NCBI GenBank assembly: GCA_016182785.1 | Contig: JACPFU010000027.1 | Span: forward strand, 40,804 to 104,803 | Length of the DNA: 64,000 nucleotides | Direction of reading: 5' to 3' | Source: Lysobacterales bacterium | GTDB taxonomy: Bacteria; Pseudomonadota; Gammaproteobacteria; Xanthomonadales; Ahniellaceae | Part shown: one piece after another, positions 56,190 through 64,000 of the stretch | Layout of the letters: every line of letters begins with the position of its first letter | Numbering within the stretch: position 1 is the stretch's first letter | Program-made: the position numbers and the translations under genes | The notes under the pieces: generated by a model | The model's database searches: none | Told to the model about the DNA's origin: nothing | What the model saw: the letters and a program-made list of their open reading frames with translations, nothing else

Positions 56190-56795
56190 ATGGAACATGA
56201 GATGAAGCATTCTGCCGGTGTGGTTCGTCGCTTGCGCCTTGAGCGCGGCTGGTCCCAGGAGCAACTCGCTTTGGCGTCGGGCTTGAGCTTGCGCACCATC
56301 CAGCGCGTGGAAGCCGAGGGCTCGGCCGCGTTGGCGACCAAGGTATGCCTCGCGGCCACGTTCGGAATCCCGCTTGCCGAGCTTGCCGTGGGCGCGAGTC
56401 ACCCGGAAGCGGTGGGCGAGAACAGCGTGCGCCCGATCGGCACACTGTTGATCGGAGTCGCGGTCGTCGCCTGCGTGTGGATCAGCGAGTCGGGACGGCT
56501 CCCCGGCGCGCCGACCTCCGATGCGCTTGCCGCCCTGAACGTGTTGCTGGGATTTCTTGGCGCCTTGTTGTCGATTCCGGCTGCGCTTCAACTCGCTGCG
56601 CAAGGCCATGGCGCCACGGTCGCGCTGGCCACCGTGGGCACGCCGCTGGTGGTCTTGCTGGCCGCTGGCATCGTCTTCATCGCGTTCAGCGATCGTGTTC
56701 CGATGTGGCAGCTCTGGGCGTTCGGTGCGTGCGGGATCGCCCTCGTCGCGATGGCGCTCCGACGCCTCCGCCAACGCGGCCTTCAGCCCCGATAA
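56190..56795 (+). CDS. XRE-type HTH regulator fused to a membrane domain
   Basis: 201 residues. An N-terminal helix-turn-helix (VVRRLRLERGWSQEQLALAS through LRTIQRVEAEG) of the XRE/Cro type is followed by four membrane helices from residue about 85 on (IGTLLIGVAVVACVWI, LNVLLGFLGALLSIPAAL, VALATVGTPLVVLLAAGIVF, WQLWAFGACGIALVAMAL). Such membrane-tethered regulators may release or sense at the membrane. GGAG precedes ATG 56190. The last codons and stop lie inside direct repeat copy B, overlapping the convergent Lrp gene by 13 bases, so the C-terminus was made by the insertion. Confidence 0.78.
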   Translation: MEHEMKHSAGVVRRLRLERGWSQEQLALASGLSLRTIQRVEAEGSAALATKVCLAATFGIPLAELAVGASHPEAVGENSVRPIGTLLIGVAVVACVWISESGRLPGAPTSDALAALNVLLGFLGALLSIPAALQLAAQGHGATVALATVGTPLVVLLAAGIVFIAFSDRVPMWQLWAFGACGIALVAMALRRLRQRGLQPR

Positions 56796-56852
56796 CTCTG
56801 CAAGTGGATGCTGGTTTCGGTGGCGCTGATGCCCTTGATGCGGCGGATGCGT
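56779..56852. repeat. 74-bp direct repeat, copy B (within the intact Lrp gene)
   Basis: The intact 3' end of the Lrp gene. It differs from copy A at three positions. Copy B also provides the stop codon of the XRE gene on the forward strand. Confidence 0.9.
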
Positions 56853-57202
56853 TCGAGGGTGGCGGCGAGTTCGTTGAGGTTGCCGACGCGTAGTTCGGCG
56901 AGCAGGTCCCAGCGGCCGTTGGTGTCGTGCAGGGACTCGACGCCGGGTTCGCCGAGCAGGGCGCGGATCACCAGTTGCTGGTTGCCTTCGACGGCGATGC
57001 CGGTCCAGGCGCGGATCTCGTCGGGCGCGGCGTCGGGCCGGAGCTTGACGGTGTAACCGACGATCACGCCGTCGCGCTCTAGCTTGGCGATGCGGTTGGT
57101 GATGGTGCCGCGCGAGACCTTCAGCTGCGCGGCCAGCTCGGCGATCGAGGCGCGCGCATCGTGGCGGAGCTTGGCGATCAGTTGCTGGTCGAGTGCATCC
57201 AT
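56783..57202 (-). CDS. Lrp/AsnC family transcriptional regulator
   Basis: 139 residues, complete: helix-turn-helix (ASIAELAAQLKVSRGTITNR) and RAM domain (GRWDLLAELRVGNLNELAAT, then KGISATETSIHLQSY). Divergent from an ornithine cyclodeaminase gene across 145 bases containing a good dyad, so it probably controls that gene and itself in response to an amino acid. Its 3' end exists in a second copy at 55999. Confidence 0.9.
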   Translation of the reverse strand: MDALDQQLIAKLRHDARASIAELAAQLKVSRGTITNRIAKLERDGVIVGYTVKLRPDAAPDEIRAWTGIAVEGNQQLVIRALLGEPGVESLHDTNGRWDLLAELRVGNLNELAATLERIRRIKGISATETSIHLQSYRG

Positions 57203-57246
57203 CTGTGCAAACCGTCAAGTGGGTCTGCCGAAATGCTACTGCAATG

Positions 57247-57275
57247 GCAAAATGCGCGCACAACTGGCGTTTTGC
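57247..57275. promoter_or_regulatory. Candidate Lrp operator between the divergent genes
   Basis: GCAAAATGC (57247-57255) and GCGTTTTGC (57267-57275) form an inverted repeat matching at eight of nine positions with an eleven-base centre. Its site in the divergent lrp-ornithine cyclodeaminase region and its A-tract halves fit Lrp-type binding. Not tested. Confidence 0.45.
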
Positions 57276-57347
57276 GCTGACAACGATCTGCGCACAATGG
57301 CTCCATGCCACGACGCGTCGTCGTGAGTCGCTACCCGGGAGAACGCC

Positions 57348-58394
57348 ATGACCACCCTGCTCACCACCCACGACATCGCCCGCCTGGTCGCCATGATCGG
57401 CCTGCCCAAGGTGCTGAAGCACATGGTCGAGTACATCGAGGCCGACTTCCGCCGCTGGCCCGAGTTCGAGAAGAGCCCGCGCCATGCGGTGCATTCCGAG
57501 GTCGGCGTGATCGAGCTGATGCCGATCGCCGACGCGCGCGACTACAGCTTCAAGTACGTCAACGGCCATCCGAAGAACACCAAGGAAGGGCTGCCGACGG
57601 TGATGGCGTTCGGCGTGCTTGCCGATGTCGCCACCGGCACGCCGACCCTGCTCAGCGAGCTGACCCTGACCACCGCGATGCGCACTGCCGCGACTTCGGT
57701 GATGGCGGCCAAGCAGCTGGCGCGCAAGAACGCGCGCAGCATGGCCCTGATCGGCAACGGCGCGCAAAGCGAGTTCCAGGCGCTGGCGTTCCATCACCTG
57801 CTCGGCATCGACGAGATCCGCCTGTTCGACGTCGACCCGCAGGCCACCGCCAAGCTGATGGCGCACCTGGCGCACACGCCTGGCCTGCGCGTGATCGCGT
57901 GCAGCAGCACGGCGCAGGCGGTGCGCGGCGCCGACATCGTCACCACCGTCACCGCCGACAAGACCAACGCCACCATCCTGACGCCGGAGATGCTGGAGCC
58001 CGGCATGCACATCAATGGTGTCGGCGGCGACTGCCCGGGCAAGACCGAGCTGCATGCCGAGGTGCTGGCGCGCGCGTCGGTGTTCGTCGAATACGAGCCG
58101 CAGACGCGCATCGAAGGTGACCTGCAGCAGATGCCGGCGGACTTCGCGGTGACCGAGTTCTGGCGCGTGCTCACCGGCGCTGCCGCAGGCCGTGCGAGTG
58201 ACAGCGAAATCACCGTGTTCGACTCGGTCGGCTTCGCGCTCGAGGACTACTCGTCGCTGCGACTGCTGCGCGATCTCGCGCAGGAACTCGGCCTCGGCGC
58301 ACCGGTGGGCCTGATCCCGAGGCTGGCCGATCCCAAGGACCTGTACGGGCACCTGATGGCCGAGGCACCGGTCGCGTTGAAGCGCGCGGCCTGA
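57348..58394 (+). CDS. Ornithine cyclodeaminase family protein
   Basis: 348 residues of the ornithine cyclodeaminase/mu-crystallin family. The nucleotide-binding loop is ALIGNGAQSEFQALAFHH; substrate-side residues lie in the region with KYVNGHPKN and HINGVGGDCPGKTEL. Expected reaction: L-ornithine to L-proline plus ammonia with NAD+, though family members also act on other substrates. ATG 57348 follows GGGAGAA. It is divergent from the Lrp gene and ends in a strong hairpin. Confidence 0.88.
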   Translation: MTTLLTTHDIARLVAMIGLPKVLKHMVEYIEADFRRWPEFEKSPRHAVHSEVGVIELMPIADARDYSFKYVNGHPKNTKEGLPTVMAFGVLADVATGTPTLLSELTLTTAMRTAATSVMAAKQLARKNARSMALIGNGAQSEFQALAFHHLLGIDEIRLFDVDPQATAKLMAHLAHTPGLRVIACSSTAQAVRGADIVTTVTADKTNATILTPEMLEPGMHINGVGGDCPGKTELHAEVLARASVFVEYEPQTRIEGDLQQMPADFAVTEFWRVLTGAAAGRASDSEITVFDSVGFALEDYSSLRLLRDLAQELGLGAPVGLIPRLADPKDLYGHLMAEAPVALKRAA

Positions 58395-58411
58395 GCGATC
58401 GGCTGCGAGTT

Positions 58412-58445
58412 GCATCCGGCACCGCGCATCGTCGGTGCCGGATGC
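58412..58445 (+). terminator. Hairpin terminator after ornithine cyclodeaminase
   Basis: A perfect 13-base stem, GCATCCGGCACCG (58412-58424) with CGGTGCCGGATGC (58433-58445), encloses an eight-base loop 18 bases after the stop. There is no T-run, so the mode of termination is uncertain. Confidence 0.7.
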
Positions 58446-58483
58446 GGCGTTAGACTGCGCATCCCTACCCGCCGGAGCGCACC

Positions 58484-59176
58484 ATGGCGCAGGAATTCAT
58501 CCTGGTCGATTTCGAAAACGTGCAGCCTGCGAGCCTGGGCTCGCTCAAGCCTGGTGACTGCCACATCAAGCTGTTTGCCGGCGAGCACCAGAAGAAGGTC
58601 GACTTCGCGCTGGTGCAGGCGCTGCAGCAGTTCGGCAGCCATGCCGAGTACATCCAGATCGTCGGCAACGGCAAGGACGCGCTCGACTTCCACATCGCGT
58701 TCTACATCGGGCGCCTGTCGATGGCGCATCCGGCTGCGGCCTTCACCATCGTCTCGCGCGATACCGGGTTCGATCCGCTGGTGAAGCATGTCATCGGCAT
58801 GGGCATTGCCTGCCGGCGCGTGGCCACGATCACCGGTTCCGCCTTGGTCAAGACGGCCGCGAAGCCAGCTGCCACGACGGCCAAGACGAGCGACAAGCCA
58901 ACGCCAAAACCCGCCGCGGCGAAGAAGGCAGTGACGAAGACGCCGCGTGCCGTCGCGAACCCGCCAGCGACGCGGCTGAAGGAGGTGCTGGAGCGACTCG
59001 AAGGCCTGAAGGCGGCGCGCCCGGGTACGCGCAAGGCGCTGCGCTCTTCGCTGCAGGCCTGGTTCAAGCCGGCGCCGAGCGAAGCCGAAGCCGATGCGCT
59101 GCTCGATCAGCTGGCGCGGCTCGGGCACATCACGGTGACCGGCAACAAGCTCGGCTATCCGCCGCGCGGCGGCTGA
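58484..59176 (+). CDS. PIN-like (NYN/PIN7-type) domain protein
   Basis: 230 residues. The N-terminal PIN-like domain has acidic motifs FILVDFENVQP, NGKDALDFHIAFYIG and SRDTGFDPLVKH, consistent with a metal-dependent RNase fold. A Lys/Ala/Thr/Pro linker (about 125-165) leads to a small C-terminal helical domain (RKALRSSLQAWFK to LARLGHITVTGNKLGYP) that looks like a winged helix. GGAG precedes the ATG. It converges on the serine hydrolase gene 13 bases away. The partner and target RNA are unknown. Confidence 0.82.
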   Translation: MAQEFILVDFENVQPASLGSLKPGDCHIKLFAGEHQKKVDFALVQALQQFGSHAEYIQIVGNGKDALDFHIAFYIGRLSMAHPAAAFTIVSRDTGFDPLVKHVIGMGIACRRVATITGSALVKTAAKPAATTAKTSDKPTPKPAAAKKAVTKTPRAVANPPATRLKEVLERLEGLKAARPGTRKALRSSLQAWFKPAPSEAEADALLDQLARLGHITVTGNKLGYPPRGG

Positions 59177-59188
59177 CCCGGGGCCCGC

Positions 59189-60583
59189 TCAGAACGGAAA
59201 GCGCTCGATCGCGATGCGGCGGGTGACGGCCGGAAACGCGAGTTCGAGCGTGGCGTGCGTGGCATCGGCGAAGTCGAACTGCACTTCGCCAAACGGCGTC
59301 GTGGTGACGGCGGTTGGATCGACGCCGTTGCTCAGTGCGCCGCTGCCGCCGTAGCGGGTGCGATAGAGCGGGCCGCGCCAGCGCGTGCTCGATGACCAGG
59401 CGCCGCCGGCGAAGGTCAGCCACAGCGGCGTGCCATCGTCATCGAAGGTGTAGAAGGCGCCGGTGAGCTGGTGGTCGGCGCGCTGCACCAGGGTGAAGCC
59501 GCTGCCGGATTCGGCTGGTCGCCACCAGATGCCGCCGAAGTCGGCGAACGGGACCTGCGCAATGTCGCGATCCAGCAGCGTCGATACCTGCTGCATCAGC
59601 CGCACGGTGTCGGCGCGCGTGGTGCTGAAGTCGCCGTAGACGAGCAGCACGCCGGCGATGTCGCGGCGCAGGTCCAGCCAGGGCGTGAAGCCGAATGCAC
59701 CGGGGCTGCTGACGAGCGTGCTGTGGCCCTGCGCGTCCTTGGCTTCGACCCAGTGGCCGATGCCATAGCCCGCGCCCGGCAATGGCGAGGAGAGCACGCG
59801 CGTGCCGACCGTGTGGTCGCGATCCATTTCGGCGAGCGTGGCCGAGTTCAGCAGGCGCCGGCCCGCCGCCTTGCCGTGCGCCTGCCACATCAGCAGCAGC
59901 TTCATGTAGTCGCCGGCGGTCGAATACATGCCGCCGGCGATGCGCGGATTGGCGGTGTCGATGTCGGCGAAGTACCAGTAGTGCGTGTTGCCAAGGCCAA
60001 GCGGTGCGGCGACCTCGCGCCGGAACAGGTTGCTCCAGGTCTCGCCGGTGGCGCGCTCGACCATGTGACCGGCGACTTGCATCGCGTTGCCGCCGTAGTC
60101 CATCACCGTGCCCGGCGTGGCGGTGAGCGGCAGGCGCAGGATCTCGGCGGCACAGGCGGCCAGCGTGGTGCCGCGATCGGCCAGGCAGGGCGAGGGGTTG
60201 CGGATGTCGCCGCCGGGAATCGCGGAGGTCATCGAGAACAGCTGGCGCAGGGTGAGGTTTGCCTTGTCGGCGGGTACCCCGGGCACGTGGGTCGCGAGCG
60301 TATCGTCCCAATGCAGCCGGCCCTGGTCGACCAGGCGCGCGACCAGCGCCGCCGACATCCACTTGGTCGCGGACGCGATCGGCACGCGCGTGTCGAGCGT
60401 GTAGCTGCCATAGGCGCGCTGATGCACGATGGCGCCGTCCTGGGCCAGGATCAGCACGGCGCCCGGCAGGTCGTGCGTGTCCAGCATGGCCTCGACGCTG
60501 GCGTCGATCGCAGCGAAGCGCGACGGCGCGGCCTGTGTCGACAGGGCGACCAGAAGGGCGAACGCCAGGGCGAGGGTGCGCAT
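59189..60583 (-). CDS. Beta-lactamase-fold serine hydrolase with C-terminal WW-ESGSG domain
   Basis: 464 residues. After a signal (about 1-19) comes a class C beta-lactamase-like domain: S71-x-x-K74 in ASATKWMS, a Tyr motif DYGGNAM, and a GHW-type late motif (GYGIGHWVEA). The last about 90 residues form a separate beta domain beginning GGIWWRPAESGSGFTLVQ, a module that recurs at the C-terminus of many exported proteins in this bacterial group. ATG 60583 follows GGAG with five-base spacing. A longer antisense frame reaching 63967 is not coding. Substrate unknown; a peptidase or esterase is as likely as a beta-lactamase. Confidence 0.85.
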   Translation of the reverse strand: MRTLALAFALLVALSTQAAPSRFAAIDASVEAMLDTHDLPGAVLILAQDGAIVHQRAYGSYTLDTRVPIASATKWMSAALVARLVDQGRLHWDDTLATHVPGVPADKANLTLRQLFSMTSAIPGGDIRNPSPCLADRGTTLAACAAEILRLPLTATPGTVMDYGGNAMQVAGHMVERATGETWSNLFRREVAAPLGLGNTHYWYFADIDTANPRIAGGMYSTAGDYMKLLLMWQAHGKAAGRRLLNSATLAEMDRDHTVGTRVLSSPLPGAGYGIGHWVEAKDAQGHSTLVSSPGAFGFTPWLDLRRDIAGVLLVYGDFSTTRADTVRLMQQVSTLLDRDIAQVPFADFGGIWWRPAESGSGFTLVQRADHQLTGAFYTFDDDGTPLWLTFAGGAWSSSTRWRGPLYRTRYGGSGALSNGVDPTAVTTTPFGEVQFDFADATHATLELAFPAVTRRIAIERFPF

Positions 60584-60642
60584 GCGGACTCCGATGCTGA
60601 AGCTACTGCACAACGAACAGGCGCGCCCGCGGTTGACTGCGC

Positions 60643-61461
60643 TCAGGGCGCGAGCTGCCGCGTCGCGGTGCGGGTTTCGGGTGCCGGCCAGCCCTGCTCC
60701 TGGACCAACTCGGCGATGGCGCGGTTGCCGGCATAGAACAGCGGCCAGTAGTCCGCATTCGCGCAGTGCGGACGCACCGCCACGCTGATGCCGGTCGCCG
60801 TGTAGTCGATCGGTTCCACCAACAGCGGCGGCTCCGCGCGTACCTGCGGCAGCGCGCCGATGCGATCGCGCAGCGCCGCGATCACCTGCTGCAGATCGAC
60901 GCCATGTCCGACCTGGCAGACCAGGTCGACGCGCCGCGTCGGGTTCACGCTGTAGTTGACGATGTTGTCCGAGAACACGCGGTTGTTGCCGATCAGCACG
61001 CGCGCGCCGTCGGCGGTGTCGAGGGTGGTGCCGAACAGGCCGATCTCGCGCACCGTGCCGGTGACCGCGGAGACCAGGATCAGATCGCCGACCTTGAACG
61101 GGCGCAGCACCACCAGGAACACGCCGGCAGCGAAGTTTGCGAGCAGGCCCGACCAGGCCACGCCGATCGCGACGCCGGCTGCGGCCATCAGCGCCGCGAA
61201 GCTGGTCGTCTCGACACCGAGAAATCCGAGGATGCCGAGGAACAGCGCGACCTTCAGCGCCACCCGCGTGAACGACTGCGCATAGCGCGCCAGCGTCGCG
61301 TCGACTTTCTGCGCCTGCAGCGCGCGGTCGAGCGCGGCGAGCATGCCGCGGATCACCCAACCGCCAATCACCCAGATCGTGATGGCGGCGAGAAGACGCA
61401 GGCCCGCGGGCATCAGCGTCTGCCGCCATAGTTCGTTCCAGTCGAGTGCAGTCCAGCTCAT
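60643..61461 (-). CDS. Small-conductance mechanosensitive channel MscS
   Basis: 272 residues, close to the E. coli MscS length. Three membrane helices occupy about 20-110, ending in the pore helix SFAALMAAAGVAIGVAWSGLLANFAAG with the Gly/Ala pattern that lines the pore. The beta domain starts PFKVGDLILVSAVTGTVREIGLF and IGNNRVFSDNIVNYS is the family hallmark. ATG 61461 (MSWTALDW) has GAGGAA 11 bases upstream; ATG 61485 is an alternative. It releases solutes on hypo-osmotic shock. Confidence 0.9.
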   Translation of the reverse strand: MSWTALDWNELWRQTLMPAGLRLLAAITIWVIGGWVIRGMLAALDRALQAQKVDATLARYAQSFTRVALKVALFLGILGFLGVETTSFAALMAAAGVAIGVAWSGLLANFAAGVFLVVLRPFKVGDLILVSAVTGTVREIGLFGTTLDTADGARVLIGNNRVFSDNIVNYSVNPTRRVDLVCQVGHGVDLQQVIAALRDRIGALPQVRAEPPLLVEPIDYTATGISVAVRPHCANADYWPLFYAGNRAIAELVQEQGWPAPETRTATRQLAP

Positions 61462-61600
61462 CGTCGGGTGATTCCTCGGGTTCATCCCCGATTATGCACG
61501 AGCCGTCACGCCCAGCCCGCAGGCGCGCCCGGGACATGACTGACGACCGATGGCGGCCTCGCGGTGGCGGCATAGATTGCTGGCCCTGAAGGAGTTCGTC

Positions 61601-63832
61601 ATGCGCCGCATCTTCATCGCCGTGGTCCTTTCGCTGGCGACCACCACAGCCGTCGCCGGGCTGGTGATCGACGGCCGCGCCAACGAGACCGAGTGGGAGG
61701 GCGCGCGCCGCTTCGGCGACTTCGTGCAGATCCAGCCGCAGAGCGAAGCGCCGGTGCCGGAACGCTTCGCGATCGACGCGCGACTGCTGTCCACGCCCGC
61801 GGGCATCGCGGTGTACCTGTATGCGCGCCACCCGGCCGACGTGGCGCGCACGCGCACGCGCAGCGCCCGCGATGCCGAGGTGCAGGTCGATCGCGCCGCG
61901 TTCATGGTCGATTTCGACGGCGACGGGCGCAGCGGCTTCGACTTCACGGTGACGCTCGGCGGCGACGTTTCCGACGCCGTGATCAGCGAGGAAAGCCGCT
62001 TCAACACCGACTGGGACGGCGACTGGCAGCACGCCGTGCACGAGGACGAAGACGGCTACGGCATCGAGTGGCTGATCCCGTGGTCGATCGCGCCGATGAA
62101 GAACTCCGACACCGACACGCGCCGCATCGGCGTGTTCTTCTCGCGCATCGTCGCCGCCAGCGGCGAGCGCTGGGCGTACCCGAATGCAGTGTGGACGCGG
62201 CCGCGCTTCCTGAGCGACTTCGAGCGCATCGAGATTCCGCAGTTCCGCGCGTCCGCGTTCGCGTTCACGCCGTACCTGGTCGCGCGTCGCGACTTCGCCC
62301 ACGCCGATAGCGACCAGAAAGCGGGCATGGACCTGTTCTGGAAGCCCAACGGCGACCACCAGTTCGCGGCGACGATCAATCCCGATTTCGGCCAGGTCGA
62401 GTCGGACCAGCTGGTCGTGAACTTCGACGCGATCGAGACCTTCTTCAGCGACAAGCGACCGTTCTTCACCGAGAACCAGACCTACTTCGAGGTCAACAAC
62501 CCGGGCGGCCAGCTGTTCTACACGCGCCGCGTCGGCGGTGCCGCGGACGATGGTTCCGGCGCCTCCGACATCGACGCCGCGGTCAAGGCCAATGGCAGTT
62601 TCGGCGATCTTGGCTATGGCGTGTTCGCGGCCAGCGAGGACGGCGAGGCCGGTCGCGATTTCCTGCTGGCGCGCGCCACCCACGTCGGCGACGACCTCAC
62701 GCTCGGCCTGACCCAGACCCATGTCGATCGCCCGTTCCTCGATCGCGTCGCCGATGTCAGCTCGGTCGATGCGCGCTGGCGCCCGAACGCGCAGTGGAGC
62801 GTGCTTGCAGCGTTGATGCATTCCGACACCGAGACCGCGGGCGTGGCGCGGCGCGATCTCGGCGGTGGCGTCATCGCCGACTGGGACATGCCGGGGCCAT
62901 GGCGCCAGCAGTATTTCCTGATCCACGTCGGCGACCGCATGGAGCTGAACGACCTCGGCTTCCAGGACCGCAACAACTTCCTGTACGCGGAATGGGAGAG
63001 CGCCTACCGCCAGGACCACCTGCCGGCCGAGTCGATGTTCGCGAGCCACCAGTACGAGATCGAGCTGCAGCGCCAGACCAACGACCGCGGCCTGACCCTG
63101 CGCGAGAGCATCGCGCTGCAGCGTCAGTCCGACCTGCGCGATGGCGGCAACATGTTCGTGATGGCGCGCTACCTGCGACCGTCCTGGGATGACCTGATTT
63201 CGCGCGGCAACGGCGCGATCCGGCGCCAGCAGGGCCTCGCCGTGTTCGGCGAGCGCTATGTGCCGCGCCAGGGCGACGGCTGGTTCGGCTGGTACGCGAA
63301 CCTGGAGATCGCGCCCAACCTGCACCGCGGCTACAGCGTGTACGGCGGCGTGCAGCCGAAGTTCCACATCGGCGACCGCTTCGACGTCGATGTGGGCCTG
63401 TTCGGTCGCAGGCAGCAGGACTGGGTGCTGTGGCAGGGCGGGCGCAACTTCGGCAGTTTCGACGCCAGGCGCGCCGAGCTGTACTCGAACCTGAACTGGT
63501 TCATCGGCGCCAAGCAGGAGCTGCGCCTGAAGCTGCAGGCGATCGCGATCGACGCCGAGGCGATCACCATGCGCACCCCCGATGGCGACGGACGTCTGGT
63601 CGCCACGAATACGCCACTCGCCGACTTCAGCGTGCGCAACCTCGGCTTCCAGCTGCGCTACCGCTACAAGCTCGGCACGCTCAGCGACGTGTTCGCGGTC
63701 TACAGCCGCGGCGGATTCGAGCGCGAAACCATGCTCGGCGACGACAGCCTCGGCGGCATCCTCGGCGACACCTTCGCGCTCGACAACGACGACCAGTTCC
63801 TGCTCAAGATCGCCTACCGCTTCGCACCGTAA
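61601..63832 (+). CDS. DUF5916 outer-membrane protein with N-terminal carbohydrate-binding-like domain
   Basis: 743 residues. A Sec signal (MRRIFIAVVLSLATTTAVAG) precedes a CBM9-like domain (LVIDGRANETEWEGARRFGDF, then VQVDRAAFMVDFDGDGR). The rest is a DUF5916 beta-barrel with long alternating strands and the hallmark FDAIETFFSDKRPFFTENQ. The barrel ends LLKIAYRFAP, a terminal aromatic typical of outer-membrane proteins. GGAG seven bases before ATG 61601 makes the start firm. Function unknown. Confidence 0.85.
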   Translation: MRRIFIAVVLSLATTTAVAGLVIDGRANETEWEGARRFGDFVQIQPQSEAPVPERFAIDARLLSTPAGIAVYLYARHPADVARTRTRSARDAEVQVDRAAFMVDFDGDGRSGFDFTVTLGGDVSDAVISEESRFNTDWDGDWQHAVHEDEDGYGIEWLIPWSIAPMKNSDTDTRRIGVFFSRIVAASGERWAYPNAVWTRPRFLSDFERIEIPQFRASAFAFTPYLVARRDFAHADSDQKAGMDLFWKPNGDHQFAATINPDFGQVESDQLVVNFDAIETFFSDKRPFFTENQTYFEVNNPGGQLFYTRRVGGAADDGSGASDIDAAVKANGSFGDLGYGVFAASEDGEAGRDFLLARATHVGDDLTLGLTQTHVDRPFLDRVADVSSVDARWRPNAQWSVLAALMHSDTETAGVARRDLGGGVIADWDMPGPWRQQYFLIHVGDRMELNDLGFQDRNNFLYAEWESAYRQDHLPAESMFASHQYEIELQRQTNDRGLTLRESIALQRQSDLRDGGNMFVMARYLRPSWDDLISRGNGAIRRQQGLAVFGERYVPRQGDGWFGWYANLEIAPNLHRGYSVYGGVQPKFHIGDRFDVDVGLFGRRQQDWVLWQGGRNFGSFDARRAELYSNLNWFIGAKQELRLKLQAIAIDAEAITMRTPDGDGRLVATNTPLADFSVRNLGFQLRYRYKLGTLSDVFAVYSRGGFERETMLGDDSLGGILGDTFALDNDDQFLLKIAYRFAP

Positions 63833-63860
63833 CCCCCCGCAAACGCCCACGTTCGTGCGG

Positions 63861-64000
63861 CGTAATTGGATGGACTCGCCCCTCGCCGAGGCGTCATTCG
63901 CGCCACGGTGGTATCCAATGAGGACCAACGACAGCGAGGGGCGGGCCCATGAAAGAGCGTACGGCAAAATTCGAGGTGTTGGCGATCGACCTGGCGAAGA
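63861..64000 (+). mobile_element. Left end of an IS110-family insertion sequence, cut by the window
   Basis: The transposase start at 63949 marks an insertion sequence beginning in the short gap after the DUF5916 gene. The 116-base non-coding lead contains two interleaved inverted pairs: ATTGGAT (63865-63871) with ATCCAAT (63913-63919), and CGCCCCTCGC (63877-63886) with GCGAGGGGCG (63934-63943). The exact terminus cannot be fixed without the other end. Confidence 0.5.
63949..64000 (+). CDS. IS110-family transposase, N-terminal fragment
   Basis: Only 17 codons are visible: MKERTAKFEVLAIDLAK. The phrase (V/L)-x-(G/A)-I-D-L-A-K at the very start is the opening of IS110 transposases, where the Asp is the first acidic residue of the DEDD catalytic set. 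GAGGGG lies upstream with suitable spacing. The rest is outside the window. Confidence 0.72.
   Translation, partial: MKERTAKFEVLAIDLAK

Noticed and set aside
59189..63967. Single 1592-codon reverse frame
   Set aside because: It would merge the serine hydrolase with antisense of DUF5916 and pass through the MscS region in a wrong frame. The hydrolase has its own signal peptide and GGAG at 60583.

Overview
The window is about 70% G+C, densely coded, and has no tRNA, rRNA or CRISPR that I could see. Gene content suggests a gammaproteobacterium of the Lysobacterales/Xanthomonadales, perhaps Rhodanobacteraceae-like. The grounds are homodimeric-type pyruvate dehydrogenase E1, AceK/Icd, PhhA, ZapE, many PAS kinases, exported proteins ending in F-x-(D/N)-G-F-E, and a C-terminal WW-x-P-x-E-S-G-x-G domain. 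This placement is inference from protein style, not from a marker gene. No gene-free stretch exceeds 300 bases.

Layout. 1-8090: signalling. A small ORF and a response regulator run leftward; a translationally coupled rightward operon encodes a PAS histidine kinase, a lone receiver, a receiver-PAS-kinase hybrid and a degenerate tandem paralogue of that hybrid. 8041-12476: a P-type ATPase and an exported P-domain/VCBS-repeat protein. 12734-19431: an accessory stretch with a small membrane protein, two unknown genes of lower G+C, a Fic AMP-transferase, a Ser/Thr kinase with C-terminal helical repeats, and a DUF4160-DUF2442 pair bracketed by a 12-base inverted repeat. 19434-27130: AceK, a hemerythrin-PAS-kinase-receiver sensor, then a SHP-type cytochrome/diheme cytochrome/cytochrome b561 cluster followed by a QseBC-like two-component system. 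27102-32343: a methionine gamma-lyase (mde-like) cluster of Lrp regulator, lyase, OsmC-like protein and 2-oxoacid dehydrogenase E1. 32432-40013: acyltransferase, phenylalanine hydroxylase, cytochrome c5, an extracellular nuclease, then a hydrolase-ZapE-MFS operon. 40067-49368: two large exported BNR-type proteins, an ABC transporter pair and a secreted beta-helix protein. 49531-51438: isocitrate dehydrogenase (the AceK substrate) and a small exported protein. 51507-53257: a lower-G+C AAA ATPase-DUF4276 pair that looks like a defence module. 53480-63832: exported repeat protein, an XRE membrane regulator between 74-base direct repeats, Lrp regulator and ornithine cyclodeaminase, PIN-like protein, serine hydrolase, MscS channel and a DUF5916 outer-membrane protein. 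63949-end: the first codons of an IS110-type transposase.

How the parts relate. Central carbon control is represented by icd and aceK, although they are 28 kb apart. The mde-like cluster would take methionine to methanethiol, ammonia and 2-oxobutyrate, and then to propionyl-CoA. The hemerythrin sensor and the adjacent cytochromes suggest local redox or oxygen sensing. The accessory genes (Fic, DUF4160/DUF2442, AAA-DUF4276, XRE insertion, IS110) sit between conserved genes and carry visible insertion signatures.
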